Notes under the pieces: model-generated
Seen by the model: only the letters and a program-made list of their open reading frames with translations
What the model was told of the DNA's origin: nothing
Databases searched by the model: none
In this document: positions 27,501 through 37,255 of the stretch, piece by piece
Layout of the letters: each line of letters begins with the position of its first letter
Position numbering within the stretch: the stretch's first letter is position 1
Assembly: GCF_017498525.1 (NCBI RefSeq)
Contig: NZ_CP071796.1
Location: 3,720,001 to 3,784,000, forward strand
Reading direction: 5' to 3'
Length of the DNA stretch: 64,000 nt
Origin: Ottowia testudinis
GTDB lineage: Bacteria > Pseudomonadota > Gammaproteobacteria > Burkholderiales > Burkholderiaceae_C
Translations under genes and position numbers: made by a program

Positions 27501-29023
27501 GCCAGCAGCTCCAGGCCGGTGCCGGCGGCCAGCGCCAGATCGCGCACGGCGGCGCGGAACACCTCGGCGCGCTCGGCGTAATTTTTGTACATATCGAGGC
27601 TGGCGCAGGCGGGTGACAGCAGCACGGCGTCGCCGCTGTGGGCACGGGCCCGCGCCTGAGCCACTGCGTCGGCCATGCCGGTGGCGTCCAGCAGCGGCAC
27701 GCCAGCGTCCACCAAGGACGCGCGCAGCTGCGGCGCGTCGCGGCCGATCAGCACCACGGCGCGCACGAAGCGCGATACCGGCGCGGCGAGTGGCGAAAAG
27801 TCTTGCCCCTTGCCGTCACCGCCCAGGATCACGACCAGCTTGCGCTCGGCGCCCAGGCCCTCCAGCGCGGCCACGGTGGCGCCCACGTTGGTGCCCTTGC
27901 TGTCGTCGAAATATTCCACGCCATCGAGCAGGCCGATGGACTCGACGCGGTGCGGCTCGCCACGGTATTCGCGCAGTCCATACAGCATGGGCCCGAGCGC
28001 GCAACCAGCGCTGGCGGCCAGCGCCAATGCGGCAAGCGCGTTGACAGCGTTGTGGCGCCCGCGGATGCGCAGTGCGTCGGCAGGCATCAGCCGCTGGATG
28101 TGCAGCTCGGGCTCGGCGCCCTTGCGACGGCGCTGCGTTTCGTCGGCTTCCAGCGCGCGCACCAGCCAGGCCATGCCACCCACCACTTCGATGCCGAAGT
28201 CGCCCGGCGCGGCCGGCATGCCGGCGCCGAAAGTCAGCACCGTGCGCGGCTCGGATTTCGGCATGCCCTTGGGCGCCTTGACCGGGGGTGCGGGACGCAT
28301 GGACATCACGGCGGCATCGTCACGGTTGAGCAGCATGACGCCGTGGTCGCCAAAGATGCGCGCCTTGGCCGCCGCATAGGCCGCCATGCCGCCGTGCCAG
28401 TCCAGATGGTCTTGCGTGACGTTGAGCACCGTGGCGGCGGTGGGCTCGAAATTTTCCACGCCGTCGAGTTGGAAGCTCGACAGCTCCAGCACCCACACCT
28501 CGGGCAAGGTGCCGGCCGACAGGTGCGCCTGCAGCGTGTCCAGCAGCGTCGGCCCGATGTTGCCGGCCACGACCACCGAACGGCCGGCGCGCGCCACCAG
28601 CTGCCCGGTCAGCGCCGTCACCGTCGTCTTGCCGTTGGTGCCCGTGATGGCCAGCAGCGCAGGCTGGTAGCCTGCGGTTTGCTTCAAATCAGATAGCGCC
28701 TGGGTGAACAGATCCAGCTCGCCACCTACCGGCAGCCCGCGCTCTCGCGCGGCCTGCACCACGCCCGCGATGCTGGCCGGCGCCAAGCCAGGGCTGCGGT
28801 ACACGGCGCGCAGGCTGGGATCATGGAGCAGCGATGCATCCATCGCGCCGTGAACGAAGCGCGCGGCGGGCACCTGCTGGCGCAGCGCGTCCAGCTGCGG
28901 TGGCGCCTCGCGCGTATCGACCACGGTGACTTGCGCACCTTGCCCCGCGCACCAGCGCGCCATGGCCAGGCCCGACAGGCCCAGGCCAAGAATCAGCACG
29001 TGACGGTCTTGCAACAAGCTCAC
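27497..29023 (-). CDS. murD: UDP-N-acetylmuramoyl-L-alanine--D-glutamate ligase
   Basis: A Mur ligase of 508 residues, longer than the usual 440 or so. It adds D-Glu to UDP-MurNAc-L-Ala. Motifs are [48 protein letters not shown] and [19 protein letters not shown]. Extra length comes mainly from a loop at about residues 245-310 ([14 protein letters not shown] and [13 protein letters not shown]). A family B block separates it from mraY, breaking the run of overlaps. Confidence 0.95.
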   Translation of the reverse strand: MSLLQDRHVLILGLGLSGLAMARWCAGQGAQVTVVDTREAPPQLDALRQQVPAARFVHGAMDASLLHDPSLRAVYRSPGLAPASIAGVVQAARERGLPVGGELDLFTQALSDLKQTAGYQPALLAITGTNGKTTVTALTGQLVARAGRSVVVAGNIGPTLLDTLQAHLSAGTLPEVWVLELSSFQLDGVENFEPTAATVLNVTQDHLDWHGGMAAYAAAKARIFGDHGVMLLNRDDAAVMSMRPAPPVKAPKGMPKSEPRTVLTFGAGMPAAPGDFGIEVVGGMAWLVRALEADETQRRRKGAEPELHIQRLMPADALRIRGRHNAVNALAALALAASAGCALGPMLYGLREYRGEPHRVESIGLLDGVEYFDDSKGTNVGATVAALEGLGAERKLVVILGGDGKGQDFSPLAAPVSRFVRAVVLIGRDAPQLRASLVDAGVPLLDATGMADAVAQARARAHSGDAVLLSPACASLDMYKNYAERAEVFRAAVRDLALAAGTGLELLA

Positions 29024-29039
29024 GCCGCGATCTCCATGA

Positions 29040-29150
29040 TCTGCAGGCTGCGGAGCAAGCCGCGCCAGAACGCCGTCGCCGGACCTGCGCCGGCGACTGG
29101 CGTTGTCCCCCTCAGGGGGAAGGCGCGTAAGCGACTCAGGGGGGTACTCA
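29040..29150. repeat. Family B GC-rich dispersed repeat between mraY and murD
   Basis: GGCTGCGGAGCAAGCCGC, GCGACTGGCGTTGTCCCCC, TCAGGGGGAAGGCGCGTAAG then CGACTCAGGGGGG. It ends at the mraY stop and interrupts an otherwise overlapping operon. Confidence 0.72.
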
Positions 29151-29152
29151 TT

Positions 29153-30331
29153 TCACCGCAGCTTCAGTGAAGACAAACCCACCAGGCACAGCAGCATGGT
29201 GATGATCCAGAAGCGCACCACGACCTGCGTCTCGGCCCAGCCGCTTTTCTCGAAGTGGTGGTGCAGCGGCGCCATCTTGAGCAGCCGCCGCCCCTCGCCG
29301 AAGCGGCGCCTGGTGTACTTGAAGTACGTCACCTGCAGCATCACCGACAGCGCCTCGACCACGAAGATGCCGCCCATGATGGCCAGCACGATTTCCTGCC
29401 GCACGATGACCGCTATGGTTCCAAGAGCGCCACCCAGCGCCAGCGCGCCGACGTCGCCCATGAACACCTGCGCCGGATGGGCGTTGAACCACAGAAAGGC
29501 CAGCCCGGCGCCCGCCATGGCGGCGCAGAAGATCAGCAGCTCGCCCGTGCCCGGAATGTGCGGAAAAAGCAGGTACTTGGCATACACCGAGCTGCCCGTG
29601 ACGTAGGCAAAGATGCCCAGCGCCGAGCCGACCATGATGACCGGCATGATGGCCAGCCCGTCCAGCCCGTCGGTCAGGTTCACGGCATTGCTGGAGCCCA
29701 CGATGACCAGGTAGCTCAGGATCACGAAGCCCGCCACGCCGAGCGGATAGGTGATCTCCTTGAAAAACGGCAGCAGCAGGCCCGCGGCGTGGGGCAGGTC
29801 GATGGTGAAGCCGGACGACACCCAGCCCACGAACAACGCCCACACCTGCGCGTTGGATGCGCCCGAGATGGCAAAGGCCAGGTACAGCGCCGCCAGCAGG
29901 CCGATCACCGACTGCCAGAAGTACTTCTCGCGCGAGCGCATGCCCTCCGGGTCCTTGCGCACCACCTTGCGCCAGTCGTCGGCCCAGCCAATGGCGCCAA
30001 AGCCGAAGGTGACCACCATCACGATCCACACGAAGCGGTTGGACCAGTCGAACCACAGCAGGGTCGAGATGGCGATCGACAGCAGGATCAGCACCCCCCC
30101 CATGGTGGGCGTGCCGCTTTTCGACAGGTGCGTCTCCATGGCGTAGCCGCGCACCGGCTGACCGATTTTCAACTCGGTCAGCTTGCGGATCACCCAAGGC
30201 CCGGCCGCGATGCCGATGACCAGCGCCGTCATGGCCGCCATCACGGCGCGGAAGGTGAGGTACTGGAAGACGCGAAAAAACCCGAACTCGGGTGACAGCG
30301 CCTGCAGCCAAGTGGCCAGACTAAGCAGCAT
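29153..30331 (-). CDS. mraY: Phospho-N-acetylmuramoyl-pentapeptide-transferase
   Basis: A polytopic membrane enzyme of 392 residues that makes lipid I from UDP-MurNAc-pentapeptide and undecaprenyl phosphate. Key segments are [36 protein letters not shown] (acidic pair), [16 protein letters not shown] and [16 protein letters not shown], with [15 protein letters not shown] near the C-terminus. The ATG at 30331 has GGAGGG five bases upstream and overlaps the end of murF by 11 bases. A GTG two codons earlier is an alternative. Confidence 0.96.
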   Translation of the reverse strand: MLLSLATWLQALSPEFGFFRVFQYLTFRAVMAAMTALVIGIAAGPWVIRKLTELKIGQPVRGYAMETHLSKSGTPTMGGVLILLSIAISTLLWFDWSNRFVWIVMVVTFGFGAIGWADDWRKVVRKDPEGMRSREKYFWQSVIGLLAALYLAFAISGASNAQVWALFVGWVSSGFTIDLPHAAGLLLPFFKEITYPLGVAGFVILSYLVIVGSSNAVNLTDGLDGLAIMPVIMVGSALGIFAYVTGSSVYAKYLLFPHIPGTGELLIFCAAMAGAGLAFLWFNAHPAQVFMGDVGALALGGALGTIAVIVRQEIVLAIMGGIFVVEALSVMLQVTYFKYTRRRFGEGRRLLKMAPLHHHFEKSGWAETQVVVRFWIITMLLCLVGLSSLKLR

Positions 30332-31748
30332 GGACACCCTCCGCTTTGCCGCTGGCGGGCACCGACAAGGCGTCCACCACGCGCTCCATGCGCATTAAGC
30401 GCGAGCCCTTGACGGCGATGGCGCCGCACTGCGGCAGGTGGGTACGCACGGCGTCGGTCAATGCCGCCATGTCGTCGAAGTGCCTGCCGCCGCCGAAGGC
30501 CATGGCGGCGTGGATCGCCTGCGGCCCGTGCGCCAGCAGGCGTTCGATGCCGCGCTCGCGCGCGTAGGCGCCCACCTCGGCGTGAAATGCCGGGCCTTGG
30601 CCGCCCACCTCGCCCATGTCCCCCAGCACCAAGAGGCGCGGGCCGGGCAACTCGGCCAACACGTCGATGACGGCGCGCACCGAATCGGGGTTGGCGTTAT
30701 AGGTGTCGTCCACCAGCGTGATGGCGCGGCCGCGGTGGCGCAACAGCAGCGTGCGCGAGCGGCCTTTCACGGGGCGGAAGGCGCTCAAACCTTGGGCGAT
30801 GGCGGCCAGCGGGGCGCCAGCGGCCATGGCGCAGGCGATGGCGGCCAGTGCGTTGCGCAGGTTGTGGCGGCCGGCTGCATGCAAATCGAACGCCAGGCCC
30901 CCCGCCGGCGTGCGGGCCGTGGCTTGCCAATGCTCGGCACGCCAGGCAGCGCTTTCCAGAGACACATGGGCGCCGCCGGATTGCTCTCCAAACAATAGCT
31001 GCTCGCGCTTGCCAGAAAAGCGCTGCCACGTTTTTTCATATTGATCACCGGCGGGAAACACGGCCGTGCCGCGTTCGCCCAGCGCGGCCAGCACGGCGCC
31101 GTTTTCCTCGGCCACGGCCTGCACGCTGGCCATGAATTCCTGATGCTCGCGCTGCGCGTTGTTGACCAGCGCCACCGTCGGCTGGGTCATGGCAGCCAAC
31201 TGCGCGATTTCGCCCGGGTGGTTCATGCCCAGCTCAACCACCGCCACTTGCGTGGACGGCCGCAAGCGCAGCAGCGTCAGCGGCACGCCGATGTCGTTGT
31301 TGAAATTGCCCTGCGTGGCCAGCGCCGCCTCGGCCTTCCAGGCATGCAGGATGGACGCGATCATTTGCGTGACGGTGGTCTTGCCGTTGCTGCCGGTGAC
31401 GGCGATCAGCGGGCCGGCAAAGCGCTGGCGCCAGGCGTGCGCCAGCTCGCCCAGCGCACGGCGCGCGTCGGGCACCAGCACGCCGGGCAGACCGGCCGCG
31501 AGCAGCTGCTCCTCAGCCGTTTCGTCGCACAGAACGCCCGCCGCGCCCCCCTCGGCGGCGGTGGACAGAAACGCGGCGGCGTCGAAACGCTCGCCCCTCA
31601 GCGCCACGAACAAATCGCCCGGCTGCAGCGTGCGCGTGTCGGTGTGCACGCGCGCGCAGCGCACGGCGGCATCGCCCACCAGACGCGCGCCCGTGAGCCA
31701 GGGGGCGATGTCGCCGAGCAAAAGGTTCATGCCGCTCATGCCGCTCAT
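30321..31748 (-). CDS. murF: UDP-MurNAc-tripeptide--D-alanyl-D-alanine ligase
   Basis: A Mur ligase of 475 residues that attaches D-Ala-D-Ala to complete the pentapeptide. Motifs are [65 protein letters not shown] and [19 protein letters not shown]. The start at 31748 overlaps the murE stop (ATGA). It is followed by two tandem ATGAGCGGC units, so three in-frame ATGs lie within seven codons. Residues 236-253 ([12 protein letters not shown] region) come from a family A repeat. Confidence 0.96.
   Translation of the reverse strand: MSGMSGMNLLLGDIAPWLTGARLVGDAAVRCARVHTDTRTLQPGDLFVALRGERFDAAAFLSTAAEGGAAGVLCDETAEEQLLAAGLPGVLVPDARRALGELAHAWRQRFAGPLIAVTGSNGKTTVTQMIASILHAWKAEAALATQGNFNNDIGVPLTLLRLRPSTQVAVVELGMNHPGEIAQLAAMTQPTVALVNNAQREHQEFMASVQAVAEENGAVLAALGERGTAVFPAGDQYEKTWQRFSGKREQLLFGEQSGGAHVSLESAAWRAEHWQATARTPAGGLAFDLHAAGRHNLRNALAAIACAMAAGAPLAAIAQGLSAFRPVKGRSRTLLLRHRGRAITLVDDTYNANPDSVRAVIDVLAELPGPRLLVLGDMGEVGGQGPAFHAEVGAYARERGIERLLAHGPQAIHAAMAFGGGRHFDDMAALTDAVRTHLPQCGAIAVKGSRLMRMERVVDALSVPASGKAEGVHAA
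30990..31041 (-). repeat. Family A palindromic repeat inside murF
   Basis: In the coding direction it reads CAGCGCTTT-N5-AAGCGCGAGCAGCTATTGTTT. The encoded [12 protein letters not shown] matches the peptide made by the copy in the RNB ribonuclease (QRLPIQREQLSF). Confidence 0.8.
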
Positions 31749-33247
31749 GCCGATGCCTCCGCCGAGGCGGCACGCTGGGCAAGCACGCGGCGCGCCACGG
31801 CCTGGTCGGAGAACGGCAGGCGCTGGCCGCGCACTTCCTGGTAGTCCTCATGTCCCTTGCCGGCGATCAACACCACGTCCACCGGAGCCGCCTGCGCGAG
31901 CGCCAGCGCGATGGCCTCGGCGCGGTCGATCTGCACCAGCGCGGCCTCGGCGCGCCGCAGGCCGGCGCGCATGGCGTCGATGATGGCGCGCGGCTCTTCG
32001 TCGCGCGGGTTGTCGCTGGTCAGCACCACGCGGTCGGCTTGACGTTCGGCGGCGGCGGCCATCAGCGGGCGCTTGGCGCTATCGCGGTTGCCGCCGCAGC
32101 CCAGCACGCACCACAGGCGGCCGCCGCGCCGAGCGGCTAGCGGGCGCAGCGCCTGCAGGGCCTGATCAACCGCATCGGGTGTGTGCGCGTAGTCGACCAC
32201 GGCGAGCGGTGCGCCAGCCACGTCTATGCGCTCCATGCGGCCAGGCACGGCGGGCAGGCCGGTGCAGGCGGCCACGGCCTGCGTCAGATCCATCCCCAGC
32301 GCGCGCAGCGTGCCCAGCACGCACATCAGGTTGGCGACGTTGTAGCCGCCAACGAGTTCGGTATGCAGAGGTTCAGTTCGTTCGCCTTCCCGGACACCCC
32401 ACGCCAGCCCGCACTCGCCATAGCTCACATCCACCGCCCGCAGGCGCGCCGGGTGCTGTCGCGACACCGTCCAGACGTCGAGCCCACGTGCCTCGGCCTG
32501 CCGCGCCAACTCAGCGCCACGCGGGTCGTCAAGACAAATGACGGCCGCCCGCAGGTCCGGCCAGTTGAACAGCTCGGCCTTGGCGCGCCAATAAGCGTCC
32601 ATGCTGCCGTGGTAGTCGAGGTGATCCTGCGTGAAGTTGGTGAAGACGGCGACGCGGATCGCCGTGCCGTCGAGCCGCCGCTCTACGATGCCGATCGACG
32701 AGGCCTCGATCGCGCACGAGCGAGCTCCCGCGTCGACGAAGCCGCGCAGACGCTGCTGCAGCAAAACGGGGTCAGGCGTGGTCATGCCGGTGGCCTCGAG
32801 ACGAACCGGAAGACCAACACCCAAAGTACCCACCAGAGCGCACGGAGCAAGCGCAGTCAGCTCACTTTTCGATAGTGCCCAGGCCAACCACCAGGCGGTG
32901 GATGTCTTGCCGTTGGTGCCGGTGATGGCGACGACGTTGAGCGATTCCGACGGCGTCTGGTAGTACGCGGCGGCGATCGGGCCGGTGGCGGCCTTCAGTT
33001 GTGCGTAAGTGGCGACTTCGGGCTGATCAAAGCCGAAGGCTTCGGCGCCCACCTGCTCGACCACGCAGGCGCTGGCGCCTTGCGTGAGCGCGGCGTTCAC
33101 ATATCGACGGCCGTCGGCCGCAGCGCCCGGCCAGGCAATGAAGCCATCGCCCGCTTCCACGCGCCGGCTGTCGGCATGCAGCACGCCGGTGACGCGCGCG
33201 CGCAACCAGCGCGCCGCGTCTTGGGGGGTATGCAGCGCCGTGGTCAA
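31745..33247 (-). CDS. murE: UDP-MurNAc-L-Ala-D-Glu--2,6-diaminopimelate ligase
   Basis: A Mur ligase of 500 residues that adds the third peptide residue. [18 protein letters not shown] is the P-loop region, NFTQDHLDYHGSMDAYWRAK the central motif and DYAHTPDAVDQALQALRPLA the C-terminal domain. TSDNPRDEEPRAIIDAM matches the DNPR motif of meso-diaminopimelate-specific MurE. The gene overlaps both ftsI and murF by four bases. Residues about 123-138 may derive from a decayed family A repeat. Confidence 0.96.
   Translation of the reverse strand: MTTALHTPQDAARWLRARVTGVLHADSRRVEAGDGFIAWPGAAADGRRYVNAALTQGASACVVEQVGAEAFGFDQPEVATYAQLKAATGPIAAAYYQTPSESLNVVAITGTNGKTSTAWWLAWALSKSELTALAPCALVGTLGVGLPVRLEATGMTTPDPVLLQQRLRGFVDAGARSCAIEASSIGIVERRLDGTAIRVAVFTNFTQDHLDYHGSMDAYWRAKAELFNWPDLRAAVICLDDPRGAELARQAEARGLDVWTVSRQHPARLRAVDVSYGECGLAWGVREGERTEPLHTELVGGYNVANLMCVLGTLRALGMDLTQAVAACTGLPAVPGRMERIDVAGAPLAVVDYAHTPDAVDQALQALRPLAARRGGRLWCVLGCGGNRDSAKRPLMAAAAERQADRVVLTSDNPRDEEPRAIIDAMRAGLRRAEAALVQIDRAEAIALALAQAAPVDVVLIAGKGHEDYQEVRGQRLPFSDQAVARRVLAQRAASAEASA
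32833..32880 (-). repeat. Possible decayed family A repeat inside murE
   Basis: GAGCGCACGGAGCAAGCGC, AGTCAGCT and a TTTTCGATAG tail resemble family A but have lost much of the palindrome. The protein here is only about four residues longer than E. coli MurE by eye, so chance similarity is possible. Confidence 0.4.
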
Positions 33248-34980
33248 AACGACTCCTCGACCTGCTGGGCCACGATGGCGGGCTTCACGGCCATGTCGGG
33301 CTGCACGCCCATGATGCGCAGCGTCTGCTGCACCACTTCGCTGAACACGGGGGCAGCCACCGCACCGCCGTAATAGACGCCGTTGCTGGGCTCATCGACC
33401 ATCACCGCGACGATCACGCGCGGCTTGTCGATCGGCGCCATGCCGGTGAACCAGGCGCGGTACTTGTTGCTGGCGTAGCCCTTGCCCTGCTGCTTGCGCG
33501 CGGTGCCGGACTTGCCGCCGACCGAGTAGCCCACGGTCTGCGCGCGCTGGCCAGTGCCACCGGGGCCGGCGGCCATCTCCAGCATCTTGCGCACGGCGCG
33601 GGCGTTTTTCTCGGAGAACACGCGCAGGCCATCGACCACGGCGCCCTCTGGCGCCTTGACCAGCGTGGCGGGGATGACGCGGCCATCGTGCGAGAACGCG
33701 GTGTATGAGTGCGCCATCTGGAACAGCGAGGCCGACAGCCCGTAGCCGTAGGCCATGGTGGCCTGCTCGACGGGGCGCCAGCTCTTCCAATGGCGCACGC
33801 GGCCGATGGCCGCGCCGGGAAAGGTCAAATCCGGTTTGCGGCCATAGCCCAGCGCCGCGTAGGTCTCCCACATCTGCTGCGCCGTCAGGCGCTGCGCAAT
33901 CTTCAGTGAGCCGACGTTGCTTGACTTCTGCACCACGCCCTCAACGGTGAGCGTGCCGTAGTTGTGCGTGTCGCGGATGGTGAACTTGTCTAGCTTGTAG
34001 CTGCCCGGCGCGGTGGGTATCTGGGTCTGTGGCGTCACCTTGCCAGCTTCGAGCGCCATGGCAACGGTGATCGGCTTCATGGTCGAGCCGGGCTCGAAGG
34101 TGTCGGTCAGCGCGATGTTGCGCAGCTGCGCGCCACTCAGGCTGCGGCGGTTGTCGGGCGAGTAGCTGGGATAGTTGGCCAGCGCCAGCACCTCGCCGGT
34201 CTGCGCGTCCAGCACCACCACGCTGCCGGATTTGGCCTTGTGCTCGGCCACGGCGTCGCGCAGCTTTTGGTAGGCAAAGAACTGCACCTTGGAGTCGATC
34301 GACAGCTGCACGTCCTGGCCGTCGACCGGCGGCACCTCGTCGCCCACCGCCTCGACCACGCGGCCCAGGCGATCCTTGATGACGCGGCGCGAACCGGCCT
34401 TGCCGGCGAGCTGCTTCTCGAAAGACAGTTCGGCGCCTTCCTGCCCCTTGTTTTCGACGTTGGCAAAGCCCACCACGTGCGCGGCGGCTTCGCCTTCAGG
34501 GTACTTGCGCTTGTATTCCTTGCGCTGGTGGACGCCGGCGATCTTCAGCTCGGCGATCTGCTTGGCCACCGGCTCGTCGACCTGGCGCTTGAGCCAGACG
34601 AAGGTCTTGTCCTCGTCGCTGAGCTTCTTGTTCAGCTCGGACATCGGCATGCCCAGCAGCTTGGCAAGCTGCTGCAGCTTGGCGGGATGGCGCTCCACAT
34701 CATCTGGAATCGCCCAGATGCTGGGCGCCACCACGCTGGAGGCCAGCAGCAGGCCGTTGCGGTCGAAGATGCGGCCGCGGCTGGCCGGCATCTCGAGCGT
34801 GCGGGCAAAACGCACCTCGCCCTGGCGCTGGAAGAACGCATTGCCAATCACCTGCACGTAGGCCGCGCGGCCGACCAGCACGATGAAGGCCAGCGCCAGC
34901 ATCGCCACGATGAACTTGCTGCGCCACACCGGCGTCTTGGACGCCAGCAGCGGGCTGGAGGTGTATCGGATGTCCCTCAT
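33244..34980 (-). CDS. ftsI: Septal transpeptidase FtsI (PBP3)
   Basis: A class B penicillin-binding protein of 578 residues that cross-links septal peptidoglycan with FtsW. One membrane anchor (residues about 22-44) is followed by the pedestal (PASRGRIFDRNGLLLAS). The transpeptidase has EPGSTMKPI (Ser299 nucleophile), KSSNVGSLK and VGGKSGTARK. The ATG at 34980 overlaps ftsL by four bases and the stop overlaps murE by four. Confidence 0.97.
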   Translation of the reverse strand: MRDIRYTSSPLLASKTPVWRSKFIVAMLALAFIVLVGRAAYVQVIGNAFFQRQGEVRFARTLEMPASRGRIFDRNGLLLASSVVAPSIWAIPDDVERHPAKLQQLAKLLGMPMSELNKKLSDEDKTFVWLKRQVDEPVAKQIAELKIAGVHQRKEYKRKYPEGEAAAHVVGFANVENKGQEGAELSFEKQLAGKAGSRRVIKDRLGRVVEAVGDEVPPVDGQDVQLSIDSKVQFFAYQKLRDAVAEHKAKSGSVVVLDAQTGEVLALANYPSYSPDNRRSLSGAQLRNIALTDTFEPGSTMKPITVAMALEAGKVTPQTQIPTAPGSYKLDKFTIRDTHNYGTLTVEGVVQKSSNVGSLKIAQRLTAQQMWETYAALGYGRKPDLTFPGAAIGRVRHWKSWRPVEQATMAYGYGLSASLFQMAHSYTAFSHDGRVIPATLVKAPEGAVVDGLRVFSEKNARAVRKMLEMAAGPGGTGQRAQTVGYSVGGKSGTARKQQGKGYASNKYRAWFTGMAPIDKPRVIVAVMVDEPSNGVYYGGAVAAPVFSEVVQQTLRIMGVQPDMAVKPAIVAQQVEESF

Positions 34981-35282
34981 GGCCGCGCCCCCCGCGGTGC
35001 CGAGGCAACGGGCAGCGCCACGGCCGACGTCACGTATTCTGTGATGGCGGGCGTGACGGTGCGCATGGCCAGCTTGTCCTTGGCCAGTTTCTCGACGCGC
35101 AGCGAAGTGGCCTCGGCCCGCTTTTCGACTTCGAGCCGGCCGCGCTCGACCTCCAGCCGGCGCGCTTCGGCGTTGGCGTGATCCAGCTCGGTGAACAGAC
35201 GGCGCGAATCGTATTGCACGCGCACCAGGTACATGGCCGAGAAGATCACGGCCGCCAGCAGGACGATGGAAAGGCGCGTCAT
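34977..35282 (-). CDS. ftsL: Cell division protein FtsL
   Basis: A 101-residue bitopic protein with a short cytoplasmic start, a membrane helix at about residues 4-22, then a coiled-coil ([19 protein letters not shown]) that pairs with FtsB. Its position between rsmH and ftsI, the size and the [18 protein letters not shown] segment identify it. Both ends overlap neighbours as ATGA. Confidence 0.94.
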   Translation of the reverse strand: MTRLSIVLLAAVIFSAMYLVRVQYDSRRLFTELDHANAEARRLEVERGRLEVEKRAEATSLRVEKLAKDKLAMRTVTPAITEYVTSAVALPVASAPRGARP

Positions 35283-36205
35283 GCCGCGCTCCCCACTGGC
35301 GCATCGGTGCGCTCGGCCACCCGCATCACGGCGCTGCGCGCGCGCGGGTTGGCGGCCACCTCGGCCGCGCTGGCGCGCACGCGGCCCAATGCGCGCAACA
35401 AGGTCGGCGGCGGCTCGGCAAACGGCGCGCGGCGGTCCACCACCGCCTTTGAATGGCGGGCGATGAACTGCTTGACGATGCGGTCTTCCAGCGAGTGGAA
35501 GCTGATCACCACGAGCCGGCCTCCGGGTTGCAGCACATGCAGGCTCGCCCCTAACGCCTGTTCGAGCTCTTCAAGCTCGGCGTTGACGAAAATCCGAACA
35601 GCCTGAAATGTGCGCGTTGCAGGGTTCTGGCCCGGCTCGCGGGTTTTGACCGCGCCAGCCACGAGTTCGGCCAGCTCAAGGGTGGTTGCAACAGGGCCCC
35701 GTTCCTGTCGGCGCGACACAATCGCCTTTGCAATGGGGCCAGCAAACCGTTCTTCGCCGTAATCACGAATCACCTCCGCGATGTGCCGTTGATCGGCCAC
35801 CGCCAGCCAGCCGGCCGCGCTCTGGCCGCGCGTGGGGTCCATGCGCATGTCCAGCGGGCCATCGGCACGAAAAGAAAAACCCCGGGCGGGGTTGTCGATC
35901 TGCGGCGAACTTATCCCTAAGTCCATCAGCACCCCAGCCGCGCTGCCCGGCGGCAACTCGCCCAGCGCGGCAAAGCCCTGGTGGCGAATCGAGAAGCGCG
36001 CGTCCTGGATGCGCGCCGCCTCGGCCAGCGCCTCGGGATCTTTGTCGTAAGCCATCAAGGCGCCGCGCGCACCCAGCCGCTGCAGGATCAGGCGCGCATG
36101 CCCGCCACGGCCAAACGTGGCATCCACGTACTGGCCTTGCGGGTCCGTGAGCAAGGCATCTGTCGCCTCGTTCAGCAAGACCGTGGTGTGTGACCATGCG
36201 TTCAC
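35279..36205 (-). CDS. rsmH: 16S rRNA (cytosine(1402)-N(4))-methyltransferase RsmH
   Basis: A SAM-dependent methyltransferase of 308 residues that modifies C1402 in the ribosomal P site. [19 protein letters not shown] opens the protein; [15 protein letters not shown] is the SAM motif, [20 protein letters not shown] the family signature, and [17 protein letters not shown] follows near the end. The GTG at 36205 was chosen because it gives the conserved start, with AAAGGA nine bases upstream. It begins 14 bases after mraZ. Confidence 0.95.
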   Translation of the reverse strand: MNAWSHTTVLLNEATDALLTDPQGQYVDATFGRGGHARLILQRLGARGALMAYDKDPEALAEAARIQDARFSIRHQGFAALGELPPGSAAGVLMDLGISSPQIDNPARGFSFRADGPLDMRMDPTRGQSAAGWLAVADQRHIAEVIRDYGEERFAGPIAKAIVSRRQERGPVATTLELAELVAGAVKTREPGQNPATRTFQAVRIFVNAELEELEQALGASLHVLQPGGRLVVISFHSLEDRIVKQFIARHSKAVVDRRAPFAEPPPTLLRALGRVRASAAEVAANPRARSAVMRVAERTDAPVGSAA

Positions 36206-36219
36206 CCGCCTTCGTCCTT

Positions 36220-36648
36220 TTAGAACACCAATTCCTCGAACGCCTGCGTCATGCCGGCCTGGATGGCTTCGGCTTCCTTGGCGTCGTAGGTGTCCTTGTC
36301 CCAAAGCTCGAAATGGCTGCCCATGCCCAGCAGCATGGCGTCGCGGGCCAAGCCGGCGGCCTGGCGCAGCTCGGGCGACACGAGCACGCGGCCGGTGCCG
36401 TCCATCTCCACGTCCATGGCGCTGCCCAGAAAAATGCGCTTGAGCCATTGGGCCGACATCGGCATGTGGGCGATGCGCTCACGGAACTTCTCCCACTCAG
36501 GGCGCGGGAACACCATCAAACAGCCGTGCGGATGCTTGGTGATGGTGAGTTGGCCCGATGCCGTCGCCGCCAGGACGTCACGATGCCGGGTGGGCACGGA
36601 AAGCCTCCCCTTTGCATCCAGACTGAGCGACGATGCCCCTTGAAACAC
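36220..36648 (-). CDS. mraZ: Transcriptional regulator MraZ
   Basis: A 142-residue AbrB-fold DNA-binding protein, first gene of the dcw cluster, known in E. coli to repress its own operon. Two MraZ units are seen: [20 protein letters not shown], then [20 protein letters not shown]. The GTG at 36648 gives the canonical start and has AGGGG six bases upstream. Four 10-bp direct repeats lie upstream at 36689-36723. The longer in-frame extension to 36702 would overlap those repeats and is not favoured. Confidence 0.95.
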   Translation of the reverse strand: MFQGASSLSLDAKGRLSVPTRHRDVLAATASGQLTITKHPHGCLMVFPRPEWEKFRERIAHMPMSAQWLKRIFLGSAMDVEMDGTGRVLVSPELRQAAGLARDAMLLGMGSHFELWDKDTYDAKEAEAIQAGMTQAFEELVF

Positions 36649-36688
36649 GCGTTTCCCCTGTTGTGAGTGCCGCAATCCATAAGTGATG

Positions 36689-36748
36689 GCACTTTTCACC
36701 ACTTAATTGCACTTTTTTGCACTGTAGCAGGAAATGCAGGAGGTGCAA
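36689..36748 (-). promoter_or_regulatory. mraZ: Probable dcw promoter and MraZ operator
   Basis: On the minus strand, AGTG(C/G) occurs four times at exact 10-bp spacing (36689-36723): AGTGC, AGTGC, AGTGG, AGTGC, each followed by five bases. E. coli MraZ binds tandem 10-bp TGGGN5 repeats before its gene, so this is the expected layout with a shifted core. A possible promoter lies just upstream: TTGCAC at 36748-36743 and TACAGT at 36726-36721 with 16-bp spacing, the -10 touching the first repeat. Repeat spacing is seen directly, while the promoter is inference. Confidence 0.75.
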
Positions 36749-36994
36749 GGCGGCCTACAAATTATTTCAATGAAATCAAGAGCTTAGCTGGGTTTTCCAT
36801 CAGATATCCACATCAAAATCTCTTTGAAATGAGCAACTTAGCGCGCATAGTCAAAGTAACGTGCATGGCCATTGTGGATAAGTCCTCGGCAACGCCCGGC
36901 GTTGGCGGACGAGCTCGAGCAGCCGGTCGACCGCCGGCACTGGAGCGCTATTTTTCAGCAGCTGGCTGCGCTTATCCAGAAACGTTTTCAAGCT

Positions 36995-37046
36995 AAAAAA
37001 GCTTGAAACTGTTACCAGGCAAGCGCGAGCAGCTATTGTTTTTTTC
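36995..37046 (+). repeat. Family A palindromic repeat, intergenic
   Basis: AAAAAGCTTG with CAGGCAAGCGCGAGCAGCTATTG and a T run. The left arm is degenerate, the right arm and tail are intact. Confidence 0.68.
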
Positions 37047-37064
37047 TTGATTGGCAGGCTGCCT

Positions 37065-37229
37065 CAGAGGGTATCCACGATCTCGGCGTGAGGCGGCCGG
37101 GAGCGGATGGGGATGCCAGGCGCAATTCGCAGGCAGCGGCCTGCACCATTGGCAAGAATTGCAACGCTGCAGCCCTTCATGAGTTCGCGCCCGAATGCCC
37201 GTGACGGGATCGTAGACACGCTCTCAGAC
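37065..37229 (+). repeat. Family C dispersed element, copy 1
   Basis: An approximately 165-bp block similar to 56410-56581. Shared landmarks in order are GATCTCGGCG, GGCGGCCGGGA, GCGCAATTCGCAGGCA, CATTGGCAAGAATTGC and GGGATCGTAGACACGCTCTC. It lies just downstream of hslU. Confidence 0.75.
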
Positions 37230-37255
37230 ATCGGCGCGTGGAGCAGCCCAACGCT

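Larger units (their letters stand above)
36749..37255. other. Gene-free region between hslU and the mra promoter
   Basis: No coding gene is supported here. It is AT-richer between about 36760 and 36880. It contains a perfect DnaA-box 9-mer (TTATCCACA on the minus strand, 36873-36881), one-mismatch relatives at 36804-36812 and 36972-36980, a family A repeat at 36995-37046 and a family C element at 37065-37229. Confidence 0.6.
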
